This document shows, one piece after another, positions 12,812 through 26,550 of a DNA stretch of 64,000 nucleotides. Source of the DNA: Hydractinia symbiolongicarpus. Taxonomy: Eukaryota; Cnidaria; Hydrozoa; Anthoathecata; Hydractiniidae. The stretch spans positions 40,817,201-40,881,200 of the forward strand of contig NC_079875.1 in the NCBI RefSeq assembly GCF_029227915.1. Reading direction: 5' to 3'. The notes below the pieces were generated by a model. It did not search any database, was not told where the DNA came from, and saw only the letters and a list, made by a program, of their open reading frames with translations. Made by a program: the position numbers and the translations under genes. The first letter of the stretch is position 1. Each line of letters begins with the position of its first letter.

Positions 12812-15247
12812 TAGTCGAATGTATACAAAGAAAGTACCCTGTGAGTAAACTCATTTCCAGAACGATTTTTTAAATTGTCTTTTCGCCACTAAATTCATGA
12901 GACTTGTAGTTTTCAAAAATGTTTTCATTTTTGATGAGACGCTGAATAAAAGAAGTTTAATCGCCGGCAAACGAAAACCTTCGATTTCCCGTAAATCCCA
13001 GACTCGGCGCGTATAGTCAAAAGTATACAAAGAAAGTACCCAGGGAGTAAACTCATTTCCCAAACGATTTTTTAAATTATTATTTCACCACTAAAGCCCA
13101 TGAGACTTGTAGTTTTTAAAAATGTTTTCATTTTTGATGAGACGCTGAATAAAAGGAGTTTAATCCCCGGCAAACGAAAACCCGCCATTTCCCGTAAACC
13201 CTGGACTCGGCCCGTATAGTCAAAAATATACAAAGAAAGTACCCAGGGAGTAAACTCATTTCCCGAACGATTTTTCAAATTATTTCTGCACCACTAGAAC
13301 GAATGAGACTTGTAGTTTTCAAAAATATTTTCATTTTTGTTGAGACGCTGAATAAAAGAAGTTTAATTGCCGGCAAACGAAAACCTGCGATTTCCCGTAA
13401 ATCCCAGACTCGGCCCGTATAGTCAAAAGTATACAAAGAAAGTACCCAGGGAGTAAACTCATTTCCCGAACGATTTTTTAAATTATTATTTCACCACTAA
13501 AGCCCATGAGACTTGTAGTTTTCAAAAATGTTTTCATTTTTGATGAGACGCTTAATGAAAATGGTTTAATCTCCGGCAAACGAAAACCCGCGATTCCCCG
13601 TAAATCCCGGGCTTGGCCCGTATAGTCGAATGTATACAAAGAAAGTACCCTGTGAGTAAACTCATTTCCAGAACGATTTTTTAAATTATCTTTTCGCCAC
13701 TAAATTGCATAAGACTTGTAGTTTTCCAAAATGTTTTCATTTTTGATGAGACGCTGAATAAAAGAAGTTCAATCGCCGGCAAACGAAAGCCTGCGATTTC
13801 CCGTAAATCCCAGACTCGGCGCGTATAGTCAAAAGTATACAAAGAAAGTACCCAGGGAGTAAACTCATTTCCCAAACGATTTTTTAAATTATTATTTCAC
13901 CACTAAAGCCCATGAGACTTGTAGTTTTTAAAAATGTTTTCATTTTTGATGAGACGCTGAATAAAAGAAGTTTAATCGCCGGCAAACGAAAACCCGCCAT
14001 TTCCCGTAAACCCTGGACTCGGCCCGTATAGTCAAAAATATACAAAGAAAGTACCCAGGGAGTAAACTCATTTCCCGAACGATTTTTCAAATTATTTCTG
14101 CACCACTAGAACGAATGAGACTTGTAGTTTTCAAAAATATTTTCATTTTTGTTGAGACGCTGAATAAAAGAAGTTTAATTGCCGGCAAACGAAAACCTGC
14201 GATTTCCCGTAAATCCCAGACTCGGCCCGTATAGTCAAAAGTATACAAAGAAAGTACCCAGGGAGTAAACTCATTTCCCGAACGATTTTTTAAATTATTA
14301 TTTCACCACTAAAGCCCATGAGACTTGTAGTTTTCAAAAATGTTTTCATTTTTGATGAGACGCTTAATGAAAATGGTTTAATCTCCGGCAAACGAAAACC
14401 CGCGATTCCCCGTAAATCCCGGGCTTGGCCCGTATAGTCGAATGTATACAAAGAAAGTACCCTGTGAGTAAACTCATTTCCAGAACGATTTTTTAAATTA
14501 TCTTTTCGCCACTAAATTGCATAAGACTTGTAGTTTTCCAAAATGTTTTCATTTTTGATGAGACGCTGAATAAAAGAAGTTCAATCGCCGGCAAACGAAA
14601 GCCTGCGATTTCCCGTAAATCCCAGACTCGGCGCGTATAGTCAAAAGTATACAAAGAAAGTACCCAGGGAGTAAACTCATTTCCCAAACGATTTTTTAAA
14701 TTATTATTTCACCACTAAAGCCCATGAGACTTGTAGTTTTTAAAAATGTTTTCATTTTTGATGAGACGCTGAATAAAAGAAGTTTAATCGCCGGCAAACG
14801 AAAACCCGCCATTTCCCGTAAACCCTGGACTCGGCCCGTATAGTCAAAAGTATACAAAGAAAGTACCCAGGGAGTAAACTCATTTCCCGAACGATTTTTC
14901 AAACTATTTCTGCACCACTAGAACGAATGAGACTTGTAGTTTTTAAAAATGTTTTCGTTTTTGTTGAGACGCTGAATAAAAGAAGTTTAATCGCCGGCAA
15001 ACGAAAACCTGCGATTTCCCGTAAATCCCAGACTCGGCCCGTATAGTCAAAAGTATACAAAGAAAGTACCCAGGGAGTAAACTCATTTCCCGAACGATTT
15101 TTTAAATTATTATTTCACCACTAAAGCCCATGAGACTTGTAGTTTTCAAAAATGTTTTCATTTTTGATGAGACGCTTAATGAAAATGGTTTAATCTCCGG
15201 CAAATGAAAACCAGCGATTTCCCCTAAATCCCGGGCTTGGCCCGTGT
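12812..15247 (+). repeat. 4-monomer HOR, 812 bp, first set
   Basis: Three units of four 203-bp monomers, starting near 12,812, 13,624 and 14,436. Diagnostic variants are CTTTTCGCCACTAAATT, TTTCTGCACCACTAGAACGAATGAG, AAACCCTGGACTCGG and AATGGTTTAATCTCCGG. The three units differ at only a few positions, such as AAATATTTTCATTTTTGTTGAG in the first two against AAATGTTTTCGTTTTTGTTGAG in the third. Confidence 0.85.
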
Positions 15248-15846
15248 AGTCGAATGTATACAAAGAAAGTACCCAGGGAGTAAACTCATTTCCCGAACGA
15301 TTTTTTAAATTTTTTTTTCACCACTAAAACGCATGAGACTCGTAGTTTTCAAAAATGTTTTCATTTTTGATGAGACGCTTAATGAAAGACGTTTAATCGC
15401 CGGCAAACGAAAATCCGCGATTTCCCGCAAATCCCGGGCTTGGCCCGTATAGTGGAATGTATACAAAGAAAGTACCCAGGGAGTAAACTCATTTCCCGAA
15501 CGATTTTTTAAATTATTATTTCACCACTAAAGCCCATGAGACTTGTAGTTTTTAAAAATGTTTTCATTTTTGATGAGACGCTGTATAAAAGAAGTGTAAT
15601 CGCCGGTAAACGAAAAACCGCGACTTCCCGTAAATCCCGGACTCGGCACGTATAGTCAAAAAGTATGCAAAGAAAGTACCCTGTCAGTAAACTCATTTCC
15701 AAAACGATTTTTTAAATCATCTTTTCACCACTAAAACGCATGAGACTTGTAGTTTTCAAAAATGTTTTCATTTTTGATGAGACGCTTAATAAAAGAGGTT
15801 TACTCGCCGGCAAACGAAAACCCGCGATTTCCCCTAAATCCCGGGC

Positions 15847-18348
15847 TTGGCCCGTATAGTCAAAAGTATACAAAGAAAGTACCCAGGGAGTAAACTCATT
15901 TCCCGAACGATTTTTTAAATTATTTTTTCACCACTAAAGCCCATGAGACTTGTAGTTTTCAAAAATGTTTTCATTTTTGATGAGACGCTGATTAAAAGAA
16001 GTTTAATCGCCGGCAAACGAAAACCCGTCATTTCCCGTACATCCCGGGCTTGGCCCGTATAGTCAAAAGTATACAAAGAAAGTACCCAGGGAGGAAACTC
16101 ATTTCCCGAACGATTTTTTATATTATTTTTTCAACACTAAAACGCATGAGACTTGTAGTTTTCAATAATGTTTTCATTTTTGATGGGACGCTGAATAAAA
16201 GAAGTTTAATCGCCGGCAAACGAAAACCCGCGATTTCCCGTAAATCTCGGACTCGGCCCGTATAGTCAAAAGTATACAAAGAAAGTACCCAGGGAGTAAA
16301 CTCATTTCCCGAACGATTTTTTAAAATTTTTTTTCACCACTAAAACGCATGAGACTTGTAGTTTTCAAAAATGTTTTCATTTTTGATGAGACGCTTAATG
16401 AAAGAGGTTTAATCGCCGGCAAACGAAAACCCGCGATTTCCCGCAAATCCCGGGCTTGGCCCGTATAGTCGAATGTATACAAAGAAAGTACCCTGTGAGT
16501 AAACTCATTTCCTGAACGATTTTTTAAATTATTTTTCACCACTAAAACGCATAAGACTTGAAGTTTTTAAAAATGTTTTCATTTTTGATGAGACGCTGAA
16601 GAAAAGAAGTTTAATCGCCGGCAAACGAAAACCTGCGATTTCCCGTAAATCCCAGACTCGGCGCGTATAGTCAAAAATATACAAAGAAAGTACCCAGGGA
16701 GTAAACTCATTTCCCGAACGATTTTATAAATTATTTTTTCACCACTAAAACGCATGAGACTTGTAGTTTTCAAAAATGTTTTCATTTTTGATGAGACGCT
16801 GAAGAAAAGAAGTTTAATCGCCGGCAAACGAAAACCCGCCATTTCCCGTACATCCCGGGCTTGGCCCGTATAGTCAAAAGTATACAAAGAAAGTACCCAG
16901 GGAGTAAACTCATTTCCCGAACGATTTTTTAAATTATTTTTTCACCACTAAAGCCCATGAGACTTGTAGTTTTCAAAAATGTTTTCATTTTTGATGAGAC
17001 GCTGATTAAAAGAAGTTTAATCGCCGGCAAACGAAAACCCGTCATTTCCCGTACATCCCGGGCTTGGCCTGTATAGTCAAAAGTATACAAAGAAAGTACC
17101 CAGGGAGGAAACTCATTTCCCGAACGATTTTTTATATTATTTTTTCAACACTAAAACGCATGAGACTTGTAGTTTTCAATAATGTTTTCATTTTTGATGG
17201 GACGCTGAATAAAAGAAGTTTAATCGCCGGCAAACGAAAACCCGCGATTTCCCGTAAATCTTGGACTCGGCCCGTATAGTCAAAAGTATACAAAGAAAGT
17301 ACCCAGGGAGTAAACTCATTTCCCGAACGATTTTTTAAATTTTTTTTTCACCACTAAAACGCATGAGACTTGTAGTTTTCAAAAATGTTTTCATTTTTGA
17401 TGAGACGCTTAATGAAAGAGGTTTAATCGCCGGCAAACGAAAACCCGCGATTTCCCGCAAATCCCGGGCTTGGCCCGTATAGTCGAATGTATACAAAGAA
17501 AGTACCCTGTGAGTAAACTCATTTCCTGAACGATTTTTTAAATTATTTTTCACCACTAAAACGCATAAGACTTGAAGTTTTTAAAAATGTTTTCATTTTT
17601 GATGAGACGCTGAAGAAAAGAAGTTTAATCGCCGGCAAACGAAAACCTGCGATTTCCCGTAAATCCCAGACTCGGCGCGTATAGTCAAAAATATACAAAG
17701 AAAGTACCCAGGGAGTAAACTCATTTCCCGAACGATTTTATAAATTATTTTTTCACCACTAAAACGCATGAGACTTGTAGTTTTCAAAAATGTTTTCATT
17801 TTTGATGAGACGCTGAAGAAAAGAAGTTTAATCGCCGGCAAACGAAAACCCGCCATTTCCCGTACATCCCGGGCTTGGCCCGTATAGTCAAAAGTATACA
17901 AAGAAAGTACCCAGGGAGTAAACTCATTTCCCGAACGATTTTTTAAATTATTTTTTCACCACTAAAGCCCATGAGACTTGTAGTTTTCAAAAATGTTTTC
18001 ATTTTTGATGAGACGCTGATTAAAAGAAGTCTAATCGCCGGCAAACGAAAACCCGTCATTTCCCGTACATCCCGGGCTTGGCCCGTATAGTCAAAAGTAT
18101 ACAAAGAAAGTACCCAGGGAGGAAACTCATTTCCCGAACGATTTTTTATATTATTTTTTCAACACTAAAACGCATGAGACTTGTAGTTTTCAATAATGTT
18201 TTCATTTTTGATGGGACGCTGAATAAAAGAAGTTTAATCGCCGGCAAACGAAAACCCGCGATTTCCCGTAAATCTCGGACTCGGCCCGTATAGTCAAAAG
18301 TATACAAAGAAAGTACCCAGGGAGTAAACTCATTTCCCGAACGACTTT
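15847..18348 (+). repeat. 5-monomer HOR, 1,014 bp, second set
   Basis: Counterpart of the set at 8,957, displaced by 6,890 bp. Full units start near 15,847 and 16,861, and a partial one near 17,875. After about 18.35 kb the unit gives way to alternating CTGAAGAAAAGAAG monomers with TTTTCACCACTAAAACGCATAAGACTTGAAG, also seen in copy 1 but two monomers shorter there. Confidence 0.85.
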
Positions 18349-20107
18349 TTAAATTTTTTTTTCACCACTAAAACGCATGAGACTTGTAGTTTTCAAAAAT
18401 GTTTTCATTTTTGATGAGACGCTTAATGAAAGAGGTTTAATCGCCGGCAAACGAAAACCCGCGATTTCCCGCAAATCCCGGGCTTGGCCCGTATAGTCGA
18501 ATGTATACAAAGAAAGTACCCTGTGAGTAAACTCATTTCCTGAACGATTTTTTAAATTATTTTTCACCACTAAAACGCATAAGACTTGAAGTTTTTAAAA
18601 ATGTTTTCATTTTTGATGAGACGCTGAAGAAAAGAAGTTTAATCGCCGGCAAACGAAAATCTGCGATTTCCCGTAAATCCCAGACTCGGCGCGTATAGTC
18701 AAAAATATACAAAGAAAGTACCCTGTGAGTAAACTCATTTCCTGAACGATTTTTTAAATTATTTTTCACCACTAAAACGCATAAGACTTGAAGTTTTTAA
18801 AAATGTTTTCATTTTTGATGAGACGCTGAAGAAAAGAAGTTTAATCGCCGGCAAACGAAAACCTGCGATTTCCCGTAAATCCCAGACTCGGCGCGTATAG
18901 TCAAAAATATACAAAGAAAGTACCCAGGGAGTAAACTCATATCCCGAACGATTTTATAAATTATTTTTTCACCACTAAAACGCATGAGACTTGTAGTTTT
19001 CAAAAATGTTTTCATTTTTGATGAGACGCTGAAGAAAAGAAGTTTAATCGCCGGCAAACGAAAACCCGCCATTTCCCGTACATCCCGGGCTTGGCCCGTA
19101 TAGTCGAATGTATACAAAGAAAGTACCCTGTGAGTAAACTCATTTCCTGAACGATTTTTTAAATTATTTTTCACCACTAAAACGCATAAGACTTGAAGTT
19201 TTTAAAAATGTTTTCATTTTTGATGAGACGCTGAAGAAAAGAAGTTTAATCGCCGGCAAACGAAAATCTGCGATTTCCCGTAAATCCCAGACTCGGCGCG
19301 TATAGTCAAAAATATACAAAGAAAGTACCCTGTGAGTAAACTCATTTCCTGAACGATTTTTTAAATTATTTTTCACCACTAAAACGCATAAGACTTGAAG
19401 TTTTTAAAAATGTTTTCATTTTTGATGAGACGCTGAAGAAAAGAAGTTTAATCGCCGGCAAACGAAAACCTGCGATTTCCCGTAAATCCCAGACTCGGCG
19501 CGTATAGTCAAAAATATACAAAGAAAGTACCCAGGGAGTAAACTCATATCCCGAACGATTTTATAAATTATTTTTTCACCACTAAAACGCATGAGACTTG
19601 TAGTTTTCAAAAATGTTTTCATTTTTGATGAGACGCTTAATGAAAGAGGTTTAATCGCCGGCAAACGAAAACCAGCGATTTCCCCTAAATCCCGGGCTTG
19701 GCTTGTGTAGTCGAACGTATACAAAGAAAGTAGAGTAATCTCATTTCCCGAACGATTTTTTAAATTTTTTTTTCACCACTAAAACGCATGAGACTTGTAG
19801 TTTTCAAAAATGTTTTCATTTTTGATGAGATGCTTAATGAAAGAGGTTTAATCGCCGGTAAACGAAAACCCGCGATTTCCCGCAAATCCCGGGCTTGGCC
19901 CGTATAGTCGAATGTATACAGAGGAAGTACCCTGTGAGTAAACTCATTTCCTGAACGATTTTTTAAATTATTTTCTCACCACTAAAACGCATAAGACTTG
20001 AAGTTTTTAAAAATGTTTTCATTTTTGATGAGAGGCTGAATAAAAGAAGTTTAATTGCCGGCAAACGAAAACACGCGATTTCCCGTAAATCCCGGCCTTC
20101 TCCCGTA

Positions 20108-22340
20108 TAGTCGAATGTATACAAAGAAAGTACCCTGTGAGTAAACTCATTTCCAGAACGATTTTTTAAATTGTCTTTTCGCCACTAAATTCATGAGACT
20201 TGTAGTTTTCAAAAATGTTTTCATTTTTGATGAGACGCTGAATAAAAGAAGTTTAATCGCCGGCAAACGAAAACCTTCGATTTCCCGTAAATCCCAGACT
20301 CGGCGCGTATAGTCAAAAGTATACAAAGAAAGTACCCATGGAGTAAACTCATTTCCCAAACGATTTTTTAAATTATTATTTCACCACTAAAGCCCATGAG
20401 ACTTGTAGTTTTTAAAAATGTTTTCATTTTTGATGAGACGCTGAATAAAAGGAGTTTAATCCCCGGCAAACGAAAACCCGCCATTTCCCGTAAACCCTGG
20501 ACTCGGCCCGTATAGTCAAAAATATACAAAGAAAGTACCCAGGGAGTAAACTCATTTCCCGAACGATTTTTCAAATTATTTCTGCACCACTAGAACGAAT
20601 GAGACTTGTAGTTTTCAAAAATATTTTCATTTTTGTTGAGACGCTGAATAAAAGAAGTTTAATTGCCGGCAAACGAAAACCTGCGATTTCCCGTAAATCC
20701 CAGACTCGGCCCGTATAGTCAAAAGTATACAAAGAAAGTACCCAGGGAGTAAACTCATTTCCCGAACGATTTTTTAAATTATTATTTCACCACTAAAGCC
20801 CATGAGACTTGTAGTTTTCAAAAATGTTTTCATTTTTGATGAGACGCTTAATGAAAATGGTTTAATCTCCGGCAAACGAAAACCCGCGATTCCCCGTAAA
20901 TCCCGGGCTTGGCCCGTATAGTCGAATGTATACAAAGAAAGTACCCTGTGAGTAAACTCATTTCCAGAACGATTTTTTAAATTATCTTTTCGCCACTAAA
21001 TTGCATAAGACTTGTAGTTTTCCAAAATGTTTTCATTTTTGATGAGACGCTGAATAAAAGAAGTTCAATCGCCGGCAAACGAAAGCCTGCGATTTCCCGT
21101 AAATCCCAGACTCGGCGCGTATAGTCAAAAGTATACAAAGAAAGTACCCAGGGAGTAAACTCATTTCCCAAACGATTTTTTAAATTATTATTTCACCACT
21201 AAAGCCCATGAGACTTGTAGTTTTTAAAAATGTTTTCATTTTTGATGAGACGCTGAATAAAAGAAGTTTAATCGCCGGCAAACGAAAACCCGCCATTTCC
21301 CGTAAACCCTGGACTCGGCCCGTATAGTCAAAAGTATACAAAGAAAGTACCCAGGGAGTAAACTCATTTCCCGAAAGATTTTTCAAACTATTTCTGCACC
21401 ACTAGAACGAATGAGACTTGTAGTTTTTAAAAATGTTTTCGTTTTTGTTGAGACGCTGAATAAAAGAAGTTTAATCGCCGGCAAACGAAAACCTGCGATT
21501 TCCCGTAAATCCCAGACTCGGCCCGTATAGTCAAAAGTATACAAAGAAAGTACCCAGGGAGTAAACTCATTTCCCGAACGATTTTTTAAATTATTATTTC
21601 ACCACTAAAGCCCATGAGACTTGTAGTTTTCCAAAATGTTTTCATTTTTGATGAGACGCTGAATAAAAGAAGTTCAATCGCCGGCAAACGAAAGCCTGCG
21701 ATTTCCCGTAAATCCCAGACTCGGCGCGTATAGTCAAAAGTATACAAAGAAAGTACCCAGGGAGTAAACTCATTTCCCAAACGATTTTTTAAATTATTAT
21801 TTCACCACTAAAGCCCATGAGACTTGTAGTTTTTAAAAATGTTTTCATTTTTGATGAGACGCTGAATAAAAGAAGTTTAATCGCCGGCAAACGAAAACCC
21901 GCCATTTCCCGTAAACCCTGGACTCGGCCCGTATAGTCAAAAGTATACAAAGAAAGTACCCAGGGAGTAAACTCATTTCCCGAAAGATTTTTCAAACTAT
22001 TTCTGCACCACTAGAACGAATGAGACTTGTAGTTTTTAAAAATGTTTTCGTTTTTGTTGAGACGCTGAATAAAAGAAGTTTAATCGCCGGCAAACGAAAA
22101 CCTGCGATTTCCCGTAAATCCCAGACTCGGCCCGTATAGTCAAAAGTATACAAAGAAAGTACCCAGGGAGTAAACTCATTTCCCGAACGATTTTTTAAAT
22201 TATTATTTCACCACTAAAGCCCATGAGACTTGTAGTTTTCAAAAATGTTTTCATTTTTGATGAGACGCTTAATGAAAATGGTTTAATCTCCGGCAAACGA
22301 AAACCAGCGATTTCCCCTAAATCCCGGGCTTGGCCCGTGT
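20108..22340 (+). repeat. 4-monomer HOR, 812 bp, second set with a 3-monomer unit
   Basis: Counterpart of the set at 12,812. Steps of 812 bp hold up to about 21.4 kb. The next step is 609 bp (marker monomers at 20,977 and 21,586, and at 21,180 and 21,789), so one unit has lost one monomer. The shortened unit then repeats with shared private changes such as CCCGAAAGATTTTTCAAACTA near 21,371 and 21,980, so part of this change was itself duplicated. Confidence 0.82.
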
Positions 22341-23169
22341 AGTCGAATGTATACAAAGAAAGTACCCAGGGAGTAAACTCATTTCCCGAACGATTTTTTA
22401 AATTTTTTTTTCACCACTAAAACGCATGAGACTCGTAGTTTTCAAAAATGTTTTCATTTTTGATGAGACGCTTAATGAAAGACGTTTAATTGCCGGCAAA
22501 CGAAAATCCGCGATTTCCCGCAAATCCCGGGCTTGGCCCGTATAGTGGAATGTATACAAAGAAAGTACCCTGTGAGTAAACTCATTTCCAGAACGATTTT
22601 TTAAATTATTTTTTCACCACTAAAACGCATAAGGCTTGTAGTTTTCAAAAATATTTTCATTTTTGATGGGACGCTGAATAAAAGAAGGTTAATCGCCGGC
22701 AAACGAAAACCCGCGATTTCCCGTAAATCCCGGGCTTGGCCCGTATAGTCAAAAGTATACAAAGGAAGTACCCAGGGAGTAAACTCATTTCCAGAACGAT
22801 TTTTTAAATTATCTTTTCACCACTAAATCGCATGAGACTTGTTGTTTTCAAAAATGTTTTCATTTTTGATGAGACGCTGAATAAAAGAAGTTTAATCGCC
22901 GGCAAACGAAAACCTGCGATTTCCCGTAAATCCCAGACTCGGCCCGTATAGTCAAAAGTATACAAAGAAAGTACCCAGGGAGTAAACTCATTTCCCGAAC
23001 GATTTTTTAAATTATTATTTCACCACTAAAGCCCATGAGACTTGTAGTTTTCAAAAATGTTTTCATTTTTGATGAGACGCTTAATGAAAATGGTTTAATC
23101 TCCGGCAAACGAAAACCCGCGATTTCCCGTAAATCCCGGGCTTGGCCCGTATAGTCGAATGTATACAAT

Positions 23170-26100
23170 GAAAGTACCCTGTGAGTAAACTCATTTCCAA
23201 AACGATTTTTTAAATTATCTTTTCACCACTAAAACGCATGAGACTTGTAGTTTTCAAAAATGTTTTCATTTTTGATGAGACACTGAATAAAAGAAGTTTA
23301 ATCGCCGGCAAGCGAAAACCCTCGATTTCCCGTAAATCCCGGGCTTGGCCCGTATAGTCAAAAGTATACAAAGAAAGTACCCAGGGAGTAAACTCATTTC
23401 CCGAACGATTTTTTATATTATTTTTTCACCACTAAAACGCATGACACTTGTAGTTTTCAAAAATGTTTTCATTTTTGATGGGACGCTGAATAAAAGAAGT
23501 TTAATCGCCGGCAAACGAAAACCCTCGATTTCCCGTAAATCCCGGACACGGCCCGTATAGTCAAAAGTATACAAAGAAAGTACCCAGGGAGTAAACTCAT
23601 TTCCCGAACGATTTTTAAAATTTTTTCTTCACCACTAAAACGCATGAGACTTGTAGTTTTCAAAAATGTTTTCATTTTTGATGAGACGCAAAATGAAAGA
23701 GGTTTAATCGCCGGCAAACGAAAACCAGCGATTTCCCCTAAATCCCGGGCTGTGTCCGTGTAGTCGAATGTATACAAAGAAAGTAGAGTAAACTCATTTC
23801 CCGAACGATTTTTTAAATTTTTTTTTCACCACTAAAACGCATGAGACTTGTAGTTTTCAAAAATGTTTTCATTTTCGATGAGACGCTAAATGAAAGAGGT
23901 TTAATCGCCGGCAACCGAAAACCCGCGATTTCCCGCAAATCCCGGGCTTGGCCCGTATAGTCAAAAGTATACAAAGAAAGTACCCAGGGAGTAAACTCAT
24001 TTCCCGAACAATTTTTTAAATTATTATTTCACCACTAAAACGCATGAGACTTGTAGTTTTTAAAAATGTTTTCATTTTTGATCAGACGCTGAATAAAAGG
24101 AGTTTAATCGCCGGCAAACAAAAACCCGCGATTTCCCGTAAATCCCGGACACGGCCCGTATAGTCAAAAGTATTCAAAGAAAGTACCCAGGGAGTAAACT
24201 CATTTCCCAAACGATTTTTTAAATTATTATTTCACCACTAAAGCCCATGAGACTTGTAGTTTTTAAAAATGTTTTCATTTTTGTTGAGACGCTGAATAAA
24301 AGGAGTTTAATCGCCGGCAAACGAAAACCCGCCATTTCCCGTAAACCCTGGACTCGGCCCGTATAGTCAAAAGTATACAAAGAAAGTACCCTGTGATTAA
24401 ACTCATTTCCAAAATGATTTTTTAAATTATCTTTTCACCACTAAAACGCATGAGACTTGTAGTTTTCAAAAATGTTTTCATTTTTGATGAGACACTGAAT
24501 AAAAGAAGTTTAATCGCCGGCAAACGAAAACCCGCCATTTCCCGTAAATCCCGGGCTTGGCCGGTATAGTCAAAAGTATACAAAGAAAGTACCCAGGGAG
24601 TAAACTCATTTCCCGAACGATTTTTTATATTATTTTTTCACCACTAAAACGCATGAGACTTGTAGTTTTCAAAAATGTTTTCATTTTTGATGGGACGCTG
24701 AATAAAAGAAGTTTAATCGCCGGCAAACGAAAACCCTCGATTTCCCGTAAATCCCGGACACGGCCCGTATAGTCAAAAGTATACAAAGAAAGTACCCAGG
24801 GAGTAAACTCATTTCCCGAACGATTTTTAAAATTTTTTCTTCACCACTAAAACGCATGAGACTTGTAGTTTTCAAAAATGTTTTCATTTTTGATGAGACG
24901 CTAAATGAAAGAGGTTTAATCGCCGGCAAACGAAAACCAGCGATTTCCCCTAAATCCCGGGCTGTGTCCGTGTAGTCGAATGTATACAAAGAAAGTAGAG
25001 TAAACTCATTTCCCGAACGATTTTTTAAATTTTTTTTTCACCACTAAAACGCATGAGACTTGTAGTTTTCAAAAATGTTTTCATTTTCGATGAGACGCTA
25101 AATGAAAGAGGTTTAATCGCCGGCAACCGAAAACCCGCGATTTCCCGCAAATCCCGGGCTTGGCCCGTATAGTCAAAAGTATACAAAGAAAGTACCCAGG
25201 GAGTAAACTCATTTCCCGAACGATTTTTTAAATTATTATTTCACCACTAAAACGCATGAGACTTGTAGTTTTTAAAAATGTTTTCATTTTTGATCAGACG
25301 CTGAATAAAAGGAGTTTAATCGCCGGCAAACAAAAACCCGCGATTTCCCGTAAATCCCGGACACGGCCCGTATAGTCAAAAGTATTCAAAGAAAGTACCC
25401 AGGGAGTAAACTCATTTCCCAAACGATTTTTTAAATTATTATTTCACCACTAAAGCCCATGAGACTTGTAGTTTTTAAAAATGTTTTCATTTTTGTTGAG
25501 ACGCTGAATAAAAGGAGTTTAATCGCCGGCAAACGAAAACCCGCCATTTCCCGTAAACCCTGGACTCGGCCCGTATAGTCAAAAGTATACAAAGAAAGTA
25601 CCCTGTGATTAAACTCATTTCCAAAATGATTTTTTAAATTATCTTTTCACCACTAAAACGCATGAGACTTGTAGTTTTCAAAAATGTTTTCATTTTTGAT
25701 GAGACACTGAATAAAAGAAGTTTAATCACCGGCAAACGAAAACCCGCCATTTCCCGTAAATCCCGGGCTTGGCCCGTATAGTCAAAAGTATACAAAGAAA
25801 GTACCCAGGGAGTAAACTCATTTCCCGAACGATTTTTTATATTATTTTTTCACCACTAAAACGCATGAGACTTGTAGTTTTCAAAAATGTTTTCATTTTT
25901 GATGGGACGCTGAATAAAAGAAGTTTAATCGCCGGCAAACGAAAACCCTCGATTTCCCGTAAATCCCGGACACGGCCCGTATAGTCAAAAGTATACAAAG
26001 AAAGTACCCAGGGAGTAAACTCATTTCCCGAACGATTTTTAAAATTGAGGTTTAATCGCCGGCAAACGAAAACCAGCGATTTCCCCTAAATCCCGGGCTG

Positions 26101-26550
26101 TGTCCGTGTAGTCGAATGTATACAAAGAAAGTAGAGTAAACTCATTTCCCGAACGATTTTTTAAATTTTTTTTTCACCACTAAAACGCATGAGACTTGTA
26201 GTTTTCAAAAATGTTTTCATTTTTGATGAGACGCTAAATGAAAGAGGTTTAATCGCCGGCAAACAAAAACCCGCGATTTCCCGCAAATTACGGGCCTTGC
26301 CCGTATAGTCAAAAGTATACAAAGAAAGTACCCAGGGAGTAAACTCATTTCCCGAACGATTTTTTAAATTATTATTTCACCACTAAAACGCATGAGACTT
26401 GTAGTTTTTAAAAATGTTTTCATTTTTGATCAGACGCTGAATAAAAGGAGTTTAATCGCCGGCAAACAAAAACCCGCGATTTCCCGTAAATCCCGGACAC
26501 GGCCCGTATAGTCAAAAGTATTCAAAGAAAGTACCCAGGGAGTAAACTCA
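23170..26550 (+). repeat. 6-monomer HOR, 1,212 bp
   Basis: Units start near 23,170, 24,382 and 25,594. Each has five 203-bp monomers and one 197-bp monomer. Markers are GGGCTGTGTCCGTGTAG, TCAGACGCTGAATAAAAGGAG with CAAACAAAAACC, GTATTCAAAGAAAG and GACACTGAATAAAAG. The third unit is damaged by a 76-bp deletion at 26,046/26,047 and changes to another monomer type near 26,550. Confidence 0.85.
26030..26062 (+). other. 76-bp deletion breakpoint inside a monomer
   Basis: At 26,041-26,050 the sequence jumps from CGATTTTTAAAATT directly to GAGGTTTAATCGCC. In the two previous HOR units the same points lie 76 bp further apart (24,834 and 24,911 in the second unit), so the A/T tract, the CACCACTAAA box and the whole hairpin region are missing. 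This is the only clear deletion I found that is not a whole monomer or a few bases. Confidence 0.88.

Larger units (their letters stand above)
8163..15458 (+). repeat. 7.3-kb segment, tandem copy 1
   Basis: This segment is repeated immediately to its right. Landmarks align at an offset of 7,296 bp near 8.2 kb (the unusual GTGTAATCGCC monomer with TCAAAAAGTATGC), at 6,890 bp from about 8.9 to 11.3 kb, and at 7,296 bp again from about 11.5 to 14 kb. The shifts are whole-monomer differences: copy 1 has two extra monomers at about 8.45-8.89 kb, and copy 2 has two extra at about 18.3-18.6 kb. It contains a 1,014-bp HOR and then an 812-bp HOR. Confidence 0.88.
15459..22551 (+). repeat. 7.1-kb segment, tandem copy 2
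   Basis: Second copy of the preceding segment, 203 bp shorter because one monomer is missing near 21.4-21.6 kb, where the 812-bp step becomes 609 bp. The join between copies falls in the tract GTATACAAAGAAAGTACCC at 15,459-15,477. To its left the sequence follows the end of copy 2 (rare GTGGAATG at 15,453 and 22,546); to its right it follows the start of copy 1 at 8,163. That is the layout left by unequal exchange in a shared tract. Differences between copies are sparse, for example a one-base deletion (CCGGAAACG) near 12,162 that copy 2 lacks. Confidence 0.88.
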
